Of a stretch of DNA of 64,000 nucleotides, positions 8,431-17,656 are shown piece by piece; the first letter of the stretch is position 1, and every line of letters starts with the position of its first letter. A program made the translations under genes and the position numbers. Source of the DNA: Bin87 sp965204685 (GTDB lineage Bacteria > Chloroflexota > Dehalococcoidia > Lucifugimonadales > UBA3495); contig OZ242004.1 in NCBI GenBank assembly GCA_965204685.1, positions 558,001-622,000 of the forward strand, read 5' to 3'. The notes below the pieces were generated by a model. It worked only from the letters and a program-made list of their open reading frames with translations. It had not been told where the DNA came from and did not search any database.

Positions 8431-8979
8431 TCAGGAAGAGCTGCCGGCGGCGTGGGCGCCGTCAGAGCCGGCGCCGTTGGAATGTCCTAGCGTCCCATCC
8501 GGTCGCGCATGGCGCGCACGAGCAAATCTACCGAACACGCCTTCGTAGCCGATGTTGAAGAGCAGCGTGATGATGTTCGGCACCAGCGCCGCTCCCAGGG
8601 CAATATAGGTTCGCGGCTTGAACAGGTAGGGGCAAACGCCCACGCATCTGGCTTCCTCGATGGCGGTTATGTAGCCGCCGATCTGGAAACCGACCCAGGC
8701 TCCACCAAAGCTTGCTGCGGACAGAGCCAGGCCCGCGCCCAGCAGAATAGGCCAGGCCGGGATGGAGTCTACCCTCAGGAGGGTCAATCCCGCCCCGATC
8801 CCGGCGCCTACTCCGGCGCCCACCATGAGCATGGTAAGGATTTTGGGCAGGGCCGCCACCCCGAAGAACACCGCCAACGCAGACGCTATTGCCATCCCGA
8901 TGGCTGCCAGGACCCCAGCCAGGGGAAATCCCAAGAGCGATCTCCAGGCTACCGATATCCAAGGCTTCTGCGGTCCCAT
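8431..8979 (-). CDS. Small multi-pass membrane protein of unknown family
   Basis: 182 aa from the ATG at 8979 (an in-frame TTG at 9000 is possible). It has about five hydrophobic segments rich in Gly and Ala (GFPLAGVLAAIGMAIASALA, MVGAGVGAGIGAGLTLL, ILLGAGLALSAASFGGAWVG, IALGAALVPNIITLLFNIGY), a Cys pair CVGVC near residue 122, and a charged C-terminus. I do not recognise the family. It sits between the second solute-binding protein and the DppB permease on the same strand, so it is probably co-transcribed and may be an accessory membrane component, but that is inference from position only. Confidence 0.6.
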   Translation of the reverse strand: MGPQKPWISVAWRSLLGFPLAGVLAAIGMAIASALAVFFGVAALPKILTMLMVGAGVGAGIGAGLTLLRVDSIPAWPILLGAGLALSAASFGGAWVGFQIGGYITAIEEARCVGVCPYLFKPRTYIALGAALVPNIITLLFNIGYEGVFGRFARARHARPDGTLGHSNGAGSDGAHAAGSSS

Positions 8980-9014
8980 GCTGGCGTTACCTGCCCACAA
9001 TCCTTCCGTTCCGA

Positions 9015-10907
9015 CTAGGTCTGCGGCCGCGGGCGGATGTACTCGTACCCGTTGATGTTACGGAGGTCACGATAGCGCACGCCCTCGATCCAGGGTTGGA
9101 TGTTCGGGCCCACCGGCCACAGGCTATCGAAATTATACAACCCCACGCCGGTGATGGCATTCTCGAACATGAAGGTAGCGATTTCGATGGCAAGCTCGCG
9201 CCGAGCCTCCGAATCCACCTCGGCCATGTGCTGGGAGACCTTCTCGTCCAGCCACGGATGTTCAACTCCGCGGTTCCAGACGGCCTGGTGGTGCAACTGC
9301 GACAGCATTCCCGAGAAGCCCTGGCCGGGCTCCAGGCGGATGCCGCCGGCGTGACAGGTGGAACCCTGATAGTTGCGGGCGATCAGGCTGGGCCGCAGGG
9401 TGGTGTAAGGCAGGTTCTGGAACTTGACGTCCACACCGATGTCGCCCCACATGCTGGCGATGGCCTCGCAGGCTTCCACTTCCACCGGCGCGCCTCGCAG
9501 CGATGGGGTCAGCGTGATGCTGAATCCATCGGGGTAACCGGCCTCGGTGATCAACTGCTTGGCCCGCTCCGGGTTGTACTCCCACCGCAATTCCTGGGGC
9601 AGCCAGCTTTCTTCGTACTGGCCGAAGTCCCAGAGGACGGCGGGGGATCCGTAGCCGTGCAGCAGCGTATCAACGATGCCCTGCCGGTCGATGGCGATGG
9701 ACAGCGCGGTGCGAACCTTGGCCGCGTTCTTCCACGCTTCGGAATTGATGTCGGGGTCGGCGGACACCCAGGGCAGGTCCGGATCGTAGCCGGGCTGCTG
9801 GTCTTCGGTGCCGATGCCCACGTAGTACTGGCCGTAGAAGGTGAGCGCCGCTTCGCCGCCACCGGGAACGCGCATTATCTCAGCGCCGTCGACACTCTCA
9901 ACCTCGGACAGGGAGTCGAAGGCCAGAAGCGTGGTATCGAGGTTTCCGGTCTTAAAACCGGCCACACGGGATGATTCTTCGGGAATTTCCTGGAAGATCA
10001 ACTCCGCGAAGTGGGGCGTTTTCCGCCAGTGGTTTTCTACGGCTTCCATGCGCCAGAACTCACCGGTACGGTAGTCCACCAAGTCCCAGGAGCCAGTGGC
10101 GGCGATCTGGTCGTTGGCTTCTTCCACGCCAAGTTCTTCAGTCTGTTTCTTGCTGACGATCCAGGTTCCGCCGCCGCCGGCGCTGGTCAGGATTTCGTTG
10201 ACCGGGACCTCCGACCACGGCGTGCCAGTATTAACCTCCACGGTGTAGTCGTCGACGGCTATCGCATGACCCTCAGGGTTCTCCCAGATACCGCGCATGT
10301 TGGACGCTCGCGGGTGCTTCGAGCCCTCAGCTCCGAATTGCCGCATCGCCCAGATGACGTCTTCAGCGGTCATCTCGCCGTAGCCCTTGTGGAACTGTAC
10401 GCCTTCGTTGAGATTGAAAGTCCAGGTTGATCCGTCCTCGGACACCGACCAATCCTTGGCCAGCATGCCCACCGGCTTCAGTTCGCTGGACACGGTCAGC
10501 AGCGACTCGCCGATGGGAGCGGTTTGCAGGACGAAAATCTGGGGGTTTCCGGTCAGGGCGGGGTGGCCCATGAAGGGTCCGAGTTCCTTCTGACCGACTA
10601 TCAACCTGCCAACGGGCTTATCGTCAACCATGACCGCGGCAGCTTGCGGAGTGGCCGTGGGCGCCGTCACCGCGGCAGCCACCGGAACCTCCGTGGCTGC
10701 CGGCGCGGATGACCGGGATTCGGCCGCCGGGGCTTGCGTGGCCGCCGGAGCGGCCGGGGCCGCGCTCTGGCTGGCGGAGGTCGTCTGGCCCGTGGCCGGA
10801 GCGGGGGTCTCCGCCGCGCCGCCGCAGGCAGCCACCAAGGCCAGCATGAGAGACAGCGCACCGAGGCCGACAACAGCGGTCAGAGACTTTCCTGGAAATC
10901 GCAGCAT
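9015..10907 (-). CDS. Family 5 extracellular solute-binding lipoprotein (peptide/opine type)
   Basis: 630 aa. A lipoprotein signal peptide with lipobox LVAAC places Cys near residue 28. A long Ala/Pro/Thr-rich tether (residues 30-95) follows, then the SBP_bac_5 core. Typical segments are WTFNLNEGVQFHKGYGEMTA, SIAIDRQGIVDTLLHGYGSP and ERAKQLITEAGYPDGFSITL. It would be tethered outside the membrane to deliver peptide-like ligands to the DppBCDF complex encoded downstream. It is a paralogue of the protein encoded next upstream; the two share the same landmarks throughout. Confidence 0.9.
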   Translation of the reverse strand: MLRFPGKSLTAVVGLGALSLMLALVAACGGAAETPAPATGQTTSASQSAAPAAPAATQAPAAESRSSAPAATEVPVAAAVTAPTATPQAAAVMVDDKPVGRLIVGQKELGPFMGHPALTGNPQIFVLQTAPIGESLLTVSSELKPVGMLAKDWSVSEDGSTWTFNLNEGVQFHKGYGEMTAEDVIWAMRQFGAEGSKHPRASNMRGIWENPEGHAIAVDDYTVEVNTGTPWSEVPVNEILTSAGGGGTWIVSKKQTEELGVEEANDQIAATGSWDLVDYRTGEFWRMEAVENHWRKTPHFAELIFQEIPEESSRVAGFKTGNLDTTLLAFDSLSEVESVDGAEIMRVPGGGEAALTFYGQYYVGIGTEDQQPGYDPDLPWVSADPDINSEAWKNAAKVRTALSIAIDRQGIVDTLLHGYGSPAVLWDFGQYEESWLPQELRWEYNPERAKQLITEAGYPDGFSITLTPSLRGAPVEVEACEAIASMWGDIGVDVKFQNLPYTTLRPSLIARNYQGSTCHAGGIRLEPGQGFSGMLSQLHHQAVWNRGVEHPWLDEKVSQHMAEVDSEARRELAIEIATFMFENAITGVGLYNFDSLWPVGPNIQPWIEGVRYRDLRNINGYEYIRPRPQT

Positions 10908-10955
10908 ATTTACCTCATCGTCTTGTGATCGGGTGTCGATTTTGCGGGCAGGTTA

Positions 10956-12809
10956 CTACCGGTGCTTGATGTACTCGTAGCCGTTGATCTGCCGGACGTC
11001 GCTGCGCCGGACATGCTCACCCCACGGCTGGATGCGTGGCCCCACCGGCCAGATGGCGTCGATGTTGTAGTAGGTGAGGTCGGTGAGGGCGTGGTCGAAC
11101 AGGAACTGCCCGAGTTCACGCTCCATCAGCTCGCGAGCGTCGGGATCCACTTCGCCCATGGCACGGCGCATCAGGTCATCAGACCACTGGTGCTCCAGGC
11201 CGCGGTTGAAGGGGTTTTCGGTCAGGTAGCTGCCGAAGCCGCTTGCCGGCGTGGGCAGGGGGCCACCGGCGTGGCAGGTCGCGCCCTGGTAGGTCCGGCC
11301 CACCAGCGTGGGGCGCAGGGTGCCGTAGGGGATGCGCTGGAAGTCCACGTCCAAGCCGATGTCATTCCACATCTGCGCGATGGCTTCGCAACTTTCCACT
11401 TCCTGGGGCGCGCCGCGCAGGGCCGGCGTCAGCGTGATGCTGAACCCGTCAGGATACCCGGCCTCTTCCAGCAACTGCATGGCGCGTTCGGGGCTGTACT
11501 CCCAGTCCCGGCCGTCCAGGTAGTGCTCGAAGCCGCTGTACGAGTGGATGGGTGTGGCGGTGCTGCCGTTGCCGGACAGGATTTCGTCAACCAGGGCCTG
11601 GCGGTCAATAGCGGTCATCAGGGCCAGGCGCACCTTGCGGGCCCGATCCCATTCCGGCGAGGTTATATCGTCGGTTGGGGAAACCCAGGGATTTTCGGGA
11701 TCGTAGCCGGGCCGGGTTTCGACACCCTCGACCGGGTACCAGTTTCCGTAAATCCGCAGGCTCTGCACGATGGCATTGGGAACCTTCATCAGTTCGGCGC
11801 CTTCCACCTCCAGCACGCTGGGGATGGAGTCGTAGCCCATCAGGAAGGTATCCAGGGCGCCGGTCTTGAACCCGGCGACGCGGGAGGATTCTTCAGGGAT
11901 TTCCCACATGACGAACTGGTCGAAGGCGGGGGTGTGCCGCCAGTGATCGCGGACCGCCTGCATCTTCCAGAACTCGCCGGTGCGATGGTCGATTATTTCC
12001 CACGGACCGGTGGCGGCCATCTGCGCGCTGGCCTCTTCGACGCCCAGCTCCTCGGTCTGCTTCTTGCTGGCGATGAAGGTGGAGGCGCCGCCCGGGGTCA
12101 TGTGCCAGCGCTGGGCAATCACGTGGACCAGCGGCTCACCGGTGTGCACCTGAAGGGTGTGGCTATCGATGATCATCGAGCCATCCCGGTCCGCCCAGAA
12201 CGTCTCCAGCTGGCCGGCGCGGGGGTGCTTGCTCAAGCCCCACTGCTGCATCGACCAGACGACGTCTTCCGCCGTCATCTCGCCGTAGCCCTTGTGGAAC
12301 TGCACGCCCTTGGTCAGATGGAATGTCCAGACGAGGAAGTCGTCGGAGATCTCCCAGGATTCGGCAAGCAGCCCCTTGACTTCGCGGTTCACGTCCTCCT
12401 GCAGCAGCCCTTCGCCGATGGGCGCCGTGCCGTGGACGAAGATCTGCGGGTTGCCCAGGGTGCTGGGGTGCAGGAAGAAGGGCCCCATTTCCTTCAGGCC
12501 GGTGCTGAGGATGCCCGTGGGTTCAGCCATCATCATGGAGTCGCCCGAACCGGCGGCCTGCGGCACGGCGGTGGGAGCGGCCTGGGCGGCCTGAGCAGGC
12601 GCGGCCTGGGTAGGCGCGGCCGGCGCGGCGGCCTGCTGGCTGCCGGATGCGGGCTGCTGGGGCGCTGCCTGCTGCGCGGCAGCGGCGGTGGGCGCGGCAG
12701 CCGGAGCTGCCGTCTCTTCGGCAGTACCGCACGCCACAATGGGGATCAGAGCCAACCCCCCGATTACAAGGACAAGCAAACTCTTGCGGCTGATTCCGAA
12801 CCAACTCAT
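10956..12809 (-). CDS. Family 5 extracellular solute-binding lipoprotein, first gene of the operon
   Basis: 617 aa. The start at 12809 is chosen because GGAGG lies 7 nt upstream; a longer in-frame ATG at 12836 lacks a good site. The signal peptide LLVLVIGGLALIPIVACG has a lipobox ending in Cys. An Ala/Gln/Pro-rich tether precedes the SBP_bac_5 domain (HLTKGVQFHKGYGEMTAEDV, then AMQLLEEAGYPDGFSITLTP). It is closely related to the following binding protein, and only 48 nt separate them. Two binding proteins for one permease pair suggests broadened or dual ligand range. It is preceded by a sigma70-type promoter and a hairpin-containing leader. Confidence 0.9.
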   Translation of the reverse strand: MSWFGISRKSLLVLVIGGLALIPIVACGTAEETAAPAAAPTAAAAQQAAPQQPASGSQQAAAPAAPTQAAPAQAAQAAPTAVPQAAGSGDSMMMAEPTGILSTGLKEMGPFFLHPSTLGNPQIFVHGTAPIGEGLLQEDVNREVKGLLAESWEISDDFLVWTFHLTKGVQFHKGYGEMTAEDVVWSMQQWGLSKHPRAGQLETFWADRDGSMIIDSHTLQVHTGEPLVHVIAQRWHMTPGGASTFIASKKQTEELGVEEASAQMAATGPWEIIDHRTGEFWKMQAVRDHWRHTPAFDQFVMWEIPEESSRVAGFKTGALDTFLMGYDSIPSVLEVEGAELMKVPNAIVQSLRIYGNWYPVEGVETRPGYDPENPWVSPTDDITSPEWDRARKVRLALMTAIDRQALVDEILSGNGSTATPIHSYSGFEHYLDGRDWEYSPERAMQLLEEAGYPDGFSITLTPALRGAPQEVESCEAIAQMWNDIGLDVDFQRIPYGTLRPTLVGRTYQGATCHAGGPLPTPASGFGSYLTENPFNRGLEHQWSDDLMRRAMGEVDPDARELMERELGQFLFDHALTDLTYYNIDAIWPVGPRIQPWGEHVRRSDVRQINGYEYIKHR

Positions 12810-12857
12810 CAAACCACCTCCGGTCGGAGTTTCCATTGTGAAGAAACCGTAGGAAAA

Positions 12858-12874
12858 CGGGCTCCAAGAGCCCG
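12858..12874 (-). promoter_or_regulatory. Leader hairpin followed by T-run (possible attenuator)
   Basis: CGGGCTC and GAGCCCG form a 7-bp stem with a 3-nt loop inside the untranslated leader. On the minus strand the 3' arm is followed by TTTT, giving a terminator-like shape about 50 nt before the start codon. It could attenuate the peptide-transporter operon or stabilise its mRNA. No known riboswitch is recognised. Confidence 0.4.
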
Positions 12875-12947
12875 CCGCTATAAGGCTACGATGTGGCGAA
12901 TTTGTACCTGCTCCAGTCTCGAAAATCGGGACTGTTAACGCCGTCGC

Positions 12948-12976
12948 AGTCTATCGGACGGAATTTGTAATGTCAA
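12948..12976 (-). promoter_or_regulatory. Sigma70-type promoter of the peptide ABC operon
   Basis: TTGACA at 12971-12976 and TAGACT at 12948-12953 are separated by exactly 17 bp on the minus strand, in an AT-rich stretch. Transcription would start near 12941, giving a leader of about 130 nt before the first binding-protein gene. Confidence 0.7.
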
Positions 12977-13098
12977 TATATTGTATACTAATTATCATTG
13001 CTCTTTATTATCTTGAAACATGATGAACTTGGTGGATACGAGCGCCCGCCGAAAGGGTACAGTGCTCCGCGCCACGGAGTTAATTGGGGCAACCGGCG

Positions 13099-14328
13099 TC
13101 AGGCGCGGCGCAACTGCGGAGCCGCCAGGGCCAGCAGGGCGACCAGTGCGATGCCGGTGAAGCCCACCACCTGGGCCGCGCCGGGAGCGCCCCAGGCTCC
13201 CGCGATGCCGCCGGCGGCCACGCTGCCGAAGCTGTAGGCCAGGATCGCGAAGGACCGCAAACTCATCACGCGGCCCCGAAACTGCGGGTCGGTGGTCCGC
13301 AGCAACAGTGTCAGGATCATCACCTGGGTGGAAGCAAAGGACATTCCCACCAGCGCGAAGAGCGCCATCGACAGGTAGAAGGAAGTCGAGAGCGAAAACA
13401 GGAGAATGGAGCCGTGCCAGCACAACACCGCGATGATGAGCAACAGTCCAGGTCGGCGCAGGTTCGGCACCATGGTAAAGCCCAGTGATCCAGTGAGGGC
13501 TCCGCTGCCGAAGGCAAACAACAGCAGTCCCAGTCCGGCGGAGTCGCTGCCCAGCACGTCCCGGGCGAAAATGGGCGCCAGTCCCGTGTGCACAGTCCAG
13601 CCGGCCAGGTTGATGATGACGGCAACCGTGAGGACTGCCCAGAGCACCTGGTTGCCGACGACGTAACGCAGGCCGCTGATCACGGTGCTGAGCACGCGCT
13701 CCGGAGCGCGGACGACGTTGGACTCGGGCCGACGGATGCCCAGGGCCACGCCGCCGCTGACCAGGTAAAGGCAGGCGATGGCCGTGTACGCGCCCTGGGG
13801 TCCCAACCCTTTAAAGAGATAGCCGCCAATCACCGGGCCGCAGAGCATCGCGATGTTCATGGCTACGGTGTTGAACGCGGCGCCGTGGCTCAGTTGGTCG
13901 GTACGCAAGGTGTCCGCCACCAGGGACTGGGCCACCGGCATCTGGCAGAGGCGGACGACGCCCATGACCAGCGTAATGGCAAAGATGTGCCACACCTCCA
14001 GCGTACCCGTGAGGATCAGGGCCAGCATCAGCACGCCCATCAAACCCATGATGAACTCGACGGAGGCGAGAAGGCGGTTGCGCGGCAAACGGTCAGCGAG
14101 AGCGCCGGTGAAGAGGGCCAGAAAATTCAGCGCCATGCGCGCGGCGGCAATGGCTCCGACCAGGAACGGCGAGTCGGTCAGCGTGAGGACGAACCAACCC
14201 AGCACCGCGGACTCCATCTGGGTGCCGACACCCACGAGGGCGGTGGACCCCCAGACGAAGGCGAAGTCGCGGTTCCGGAATACGCCCAGCGGGGATGAAG
14301 CGCGGTTCAGCGTCGCCGCAACTCTCAT
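13099..14328 (-). CDS. MFS transporter, EntS/MFS_3-type exporter
   Basis: 409 aa with about 12 hydrophobic segments. The opening (SPLGVFRNRDFAFVWGSTAL, VGVGTQMESAVLGWFVLTLT) and the loop-2/3 motif GALADRLPRNRLL are typical of the MFS_3/transmembrane secretion effector group, which includes the enterobactin exporter EntS. Another typical block is HGAAFNTVAMNIAMLCGPVIGG. Proton-driven efflux is likely; the substrate is unknown. It is a single-gene unit convergent to nothing obvious, and its neighbour upstream is divergent. Confidence 0.8.
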   Translation of the reverse strand: MRVAATLNRASSPLGVFRNRDFAFVWGSTALVGVGTQMESAVLGWFVLTLTDSPFLVGAIAAARMALNFLALFTGALADRLPRNRLLASVEFIMGLMGVLMLALILTGTLEVWHIFAITLVMGVVRLCQMPVAQSLVADTLRTDQLSHGAAFNTVAMNIAMLCGPVIGGYLFKGLGPQGAYTAIACLYLVSGGVALGIRRPESNVVRAPERVLSTVISGLRYVVGNQVLWAVLTVAVIINLAGWTVHTGLAPIFARDVLGSDSAGLGLLLFAFGSGALTGSLGFTMVPNLRRPGLLLIIAVLCWHGSILLFSLSTSFYLSMALFALVGMSFASTQVMILTLLLRTTDPQFRGRVMSLRSFAILAYSFGSVAAGGIAGAWGAPGAAQVVGFTGIALVALLALAAPQLRRA

Positions 14329-14555
14329 GCCGTATCCGGGCAGCGGGGGCTCGCCGCGCCCGGGCTACGAGGGGCGGCTTTGAGAAATGCAGTCACCCGC
14401 AATAAATCGCCTGGACTTGTTGTCACCCGACTTTCCCCCTGGCCTCCGACGCTTTGAGTGCCGGATGATAACATGCGACACGACAGGGTGTTGCGCAGGC
14501 GTGGGTTGGCGATGTACCGCAAGTACGTGATAGTCTGCTGACCGCAGCGCATTCG

Positions 14556-15749
14556 ATGCCGCCTGCAACGGGATCAGTGACTACGAAACAACAAAACGTT
14601 AGCATAACCCCGACCGCCGGCGAGCTGATGCGGCGGGCGTCGGCCATGTTGCCGGCCCTGAAACAGCGCGCGGCCCATGCCGAGGAGTTGCGCCGGCTGC
14701 CCGAAGAAACCGTGGCCGACCTGCTGGCCTCGAGTTTGTATCGCATCGGCGTGCCGGTGCGCTACGGCGGCCTGGACGTCGACTACGCTTTGGCGCTGGA
14801 CGTGGCGGCGGAACTGGGGCGGGCGTGTCCGGCCACGGCGTGGTGCTACGGACTCTGGGCGGCCCATGCGTGGCTGGTGGGATACTGGCCGGAACCGGCG
14901 CAGGAAGAGGTGTTCGGGTCGGACCCGGACGCGCTGTGCTCCAGCTCGCTGAACGTGGGGCGGTCCACCTGCACGCCCGTGGACGGCGGGTACCGGCTGA
15001 GCGGGCGGTGGGAGTTTTCCAGCGGCTGCGACGCGGCCAGTTGGCTGATGCTGGGAGTGCCGGGAATCGGCGAGCGGAACTGGGCGCTGGCGCCGCGGGG
15101 CGATTACGAGATCGTGGACACGTGGTTTGTGTCCGGCCTTCGGGGAAGCGGCAGCAAGGACATCGTGGTCGAGGACATCTTCGTGCCGGCACACCGGATC
15201 CTCGACGTGACCACTGCCGGGGACGGTGACTGGACCGGGTGGGAATTGCACGGCCAGAGCAGGTACCGGGTGCCGATACCGGCGCTGTTGGGCTGGGACC
15301 TGGTGGCCCCGATGCTGGGCATCGCCCGGGGGATGCTGGACGAGTTCATCGCCAAGACGGCGGGAACCGCCGGAGCCGCGAAGTCAGCGGACGCTCCGGC
15401 AGTGCAAATCCGCGTGTCCCAGGCCGCGGCGGAGATTGACGCTAGCAAGGCGCTGATGGACCGGGACGTGCGGGAGGCGCTGGATCGGGCGGAAGCGGGA
15501 ACGGGCTTCACAACCCTGGAGCGGGCGAGGTATCGGCGGGACAAAGCCTACGTGACCCAACTGTGCCTCCAGGCGGTGAACCGTATCTTTGACATCAGCG
15601 GCGGGCACGGGCTTTTCGAGTCCGATCCGTTGCAGCGGTTCCACCGGGACGCCCACGCCGTGGCCCACCGGGATACGCTCATCATGGACCTGGGCGGGCA
15701 GGAGTACGGACGGGTAGTACTGGGGCTGGACGCCGAGGGTAGAATTTAA
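14556..15749 (+). CDS. Acyl-CoA dehydrogenase-fold flavin-dependent monooxygenase (HsaA-like)
   Basis: 397 aa with the acyl-CoA dehydrogenase fold as found in flavin-dependent hydroxylases. The N-terminal helical domain has LRRLPEETVADLLASSLYRI then VRYGGLDVD. The middle beta domain has SGRWEFSSGCDAASWLMLG, and the C-terminal type-2 domain has FDISGGHGLFESDPLQRFHR. These are hallmarks of group D two-component monooxygenases such as HsaA and HpaB relatives, which use FMNH2 or FADH2 from a partner reductase. No reductase gene is adjacent. The precise start is uncertain (GTG 14578 region also possible). A gamma-glutamyltransferase gene follows after 48 nt. Confidence 0.7.
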   Translation: MPPATGSVTTKQQNVSITPTAGELMRRASAMLPALKQRAAHAEELRRLPEETVADLLASSLYRIGVPVRYGGLDVDYALALDVAAELGRACPATAWCYGLWAAHAWLVGYWPEPAQEEVFGSDPDALCSSSLNVGRSTCTPVDGGYRLSGRWEFSSGCDAASWLMLGVPGIGERNWALAPRGDYEIVDTWFVSGLRGSGSKDIVVEDIFVPAHRILDVTTAGDGDWTGWELHGQSRYRVPIPALLGWDLVAPMLGIARGMLDEFIAKTAGTAGAAKSADAPAVQIRVSQAAAEIDASKALMDRDVREALDRAEAGTGFTTLERARYRRDKAYVTQLCLQAVNRIFDISGGHGLFESDPLQRFHRDAHAVAHRDTLIMDLGGQEYGRVVLGLDAEGRI

Positions 15750-15797
15750 CATCTGATCACGCAGTGTAACCAACCGAATTTAATCGGAGGAGTTGAA

Positions 15798-17597
15798 ATG
15801 GCGATCCAGCAGACGATGCACAATCTGGAACAAGGCGACGTCAACCTGCCCGAATCGGGCCGACCGGTGATCCGGTCCACCGAGGGCGTTATCTCGTCGG
15901 GGCACTACCTGACGTCCATGGCTGGAATGCGGATACTGCTGGCCGGCGGCAACGCCTTCGACGCCATGGTGGCGGCCAGCCTCGCGGCGGCGGTGGTGGA
16001 ACCCATCGCGTCATACTCGCTGGCGGCCGAAGGGGTTTTCATGCTGTACGACTCCGACAGCGGCGACCTGCTGTCGCTGTCCGGCCAGGGCGGAGCGCCG
16101 GGCGCGGCCACGGCCGATTTCTATCGCTCGCGGGGACACGAGCGCATCCCCACCGGGCCGGGCATGGACGCGCCGCTGTCCTTCACCCAGCCGGGGATCG
16201 TCGACGCGTTCATCAACATGCTGGACCGGTACGGGACAATGTCGTTTGCGGAAGTGGCCGAGCCGGCAATTCGCTATGCCGAGGACGGGATACCGCACTA
16301 CGAGTACATGCTGGAACGGCTGCGGTCGCCGTCGGGCCAGGAGCAGTTCGACAACTTCCCTCCGGGCGGCTGGGAAGTCTTCTACGAGGACCGCGAGGTT
16401 CCGGCTCCCGGCGCCATGATGCGGCAGCCGGGGTTGGCGAATACGCTCAAGGCCATGCGCGACGCATCGCAGGCGACGTCGGGCTCCCGCAAGGACGGCC
16501 TGAAGGCGGCGAGGAACGCTTTTTACGAGGGGCCGGTCGCCGAGTTGATCGTCGAGGAGACGCGGAAGGTGGGCGGCATTCTTGCCATGGAAGACCTGTC
16601 CGGATACCACGCGCAATTCTGCGATCCGGTGACCACCACCTTCGGAGGCTACGAGGTCTGGGGCCAGGACTCCTGGACGCAGGGCCCTATGCTGATGCAG
16701 GCCCTGAACATCCTGGAGAACTTCGACCTCAAGGCCATGGGACACAACAGCCCGGCATACATCCACACGGTGGCCGAGGCGCTGAAACTTTGCTTCGGCG
16801 ACCGGGAAGCCTTCTACGGCGACCCTGACTTTGCGACGGTGCCGATGGACGGGTTGTTGTCCAAGGAGTACGCCGCCGTCCGCGCCGGGGAGATCGACCC
16901 CGAGGGCGCCTACCCCGAACAGCGGCCGGCCGGCGATCCGTGGCGGTTCTCGAAGAAGTCAGGACGCACCGCGCCGCAGGTCATGGCCACGGCACTCGGG
17001 CCGGACACTTCGGCGGACGACGGGACGACGCACGTATCGGTGCTGGACAAGCACGGCAATCTGGTGTGCGGCACCATCAGCGGCGGGTCCTTTTCGAAGT
17101 CGGTGTTCTTCCCGGAGCTGGGCTGCTGCCTGAGCACGCGCATCGAGATGTTCAACTGCGAACCGGGACACCCCAACGTGGTGGAGCCGGGCAAACGGCC
17201 GCGCACCACGCTGGTCAACTACATCGTGGCGAAGGACGGCAAACCCGCGATGACCGTGGGCTGTCCCGGGGGCGACAACCAGGTGCAGGGGAACCTGCAG
17301 CTGATCCTGAACTCGCTGGTGTTCGGCATGGACCCGCAGCAGGCGGTGGAAGCGCCCCGGTTCGCCACTTCCAGCAACGTGAACTCCTTCTATCCCCACG
17401 TCTACTACCCCGGTCAGTTGGACCTGGAGGACGGCTTCGCCGAGTCGACCGTGGGCGCGTTGAAGGCGCTGGGACACAAGATCCACCGCACGGCCAACTG
17501 CGGGCTGGGCGCGACGGTGTCGGTGCGGGATCCGGAGACCGGCTCGCTCAGCACGGGGGCTGACCCGCGGCGGGCGTGCTACGCGCTGGCGCTGTAG
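15798..17597 (+). CDS. Gamma-glutamyltransferase family protein
   Basis: 599 aa, N-terminal nucleophile hydrolase. GGNAFDAMVAASLAAAVVEP is the family's N-terminal signature; the autoprocessing site and nucleophile fall in DDGTTHVSVLDKHGN, with Thr410 as predicted first residue of the small subunit. PRTTLVNYIV and GCPGGDNQVQGNLQLILN are in the small-subunit glycine-rich region. GGAGGAG precedes the ATG. No signal peptide is visible, so unlike E. coli GGT it may be cytoplasmic and act as a cephalosporin-acylase-like or gamma-glutamyl amide hydrolase; this is inference. A hairpin terminator follows. Confidence 0.85.
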   Translation: MAIQQTMHNLEQGDVNLPESGRPVIRSTEGVISSGHYLTSMAGMRILLAGGNAFDAMVAASLAAAVVEPIASYSLAAEGVFMLYDSDSGDLLSLSGQGGAPGAATADFYRSRGHERIPTGPGMDAPLSFTQPGIVDAFINMLDRYGTMSFAEVAEPAIRYAEDGIPHYEYMLERLRSPSGQEQFDNFPPGGWEVFYEDREVPAPGAMMRQPGLANTLKAMRDASQATSGSRKDGLKAARNAFYEGPVAELIVEETRKVGGILAMEDLSGYHAQFCDPVTTTFGGYEVWGQDSWTQGPMLMQALNILENFDLKAMGHNSPAYIHTVAEALKLCFGDREAFYGDPDFATVPMDGLLSKEYAAVRAGEIDPEGAYPEQRPAGDPWRFSKKSGRTAPQVMATALGPDTSADDGTTHVSVLDKHGNLVCGTISGGSFSKSVFFPELGCCLSTRIEMFNCEPGHPNVVEPGKRPRTTLVNYIVAKDGKPAMTVGCPGGDNQVQGNLQLILNSLVFGMDPQQAVEAPRFATSSNVNSFYPHVYYPGQLDLEDGFAESTVGALKALGHKIHRTANCGLGATVSVRDPETGSLSTGADPRRACYALAL

Positions 17598-17620
17598 GGG
17601 CCAAACGAACCCTACGTAGA

Positions 17621-17656
17621 ACTTCCGGGGCTGGCAATCAGTCCCGGAAGTCGTTT
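17621..17656 (+). terminator. Terminator overlapping the convergent gene's stop
   Basis: ACTTCCGGG (17621-17629) pairs with CCCGGAAGT (17643-17651), followed by CGTTTT. It ends the gamma-glutamyltransferase transcript and overlaps the last codons of the convergent aldo/keto reductase gene. Confidence 0.6.

Noticed and set aside
10962..12938. A 658-codon open frame on the plus strand opposite a binding-protein gene
   Set aside because: It is the antisense shadow of a GC-rich gene: no family match, no ribosome site, composition of a mirror frame. The minus strand has a signal peptide and the full SBP_bac_5 domain.
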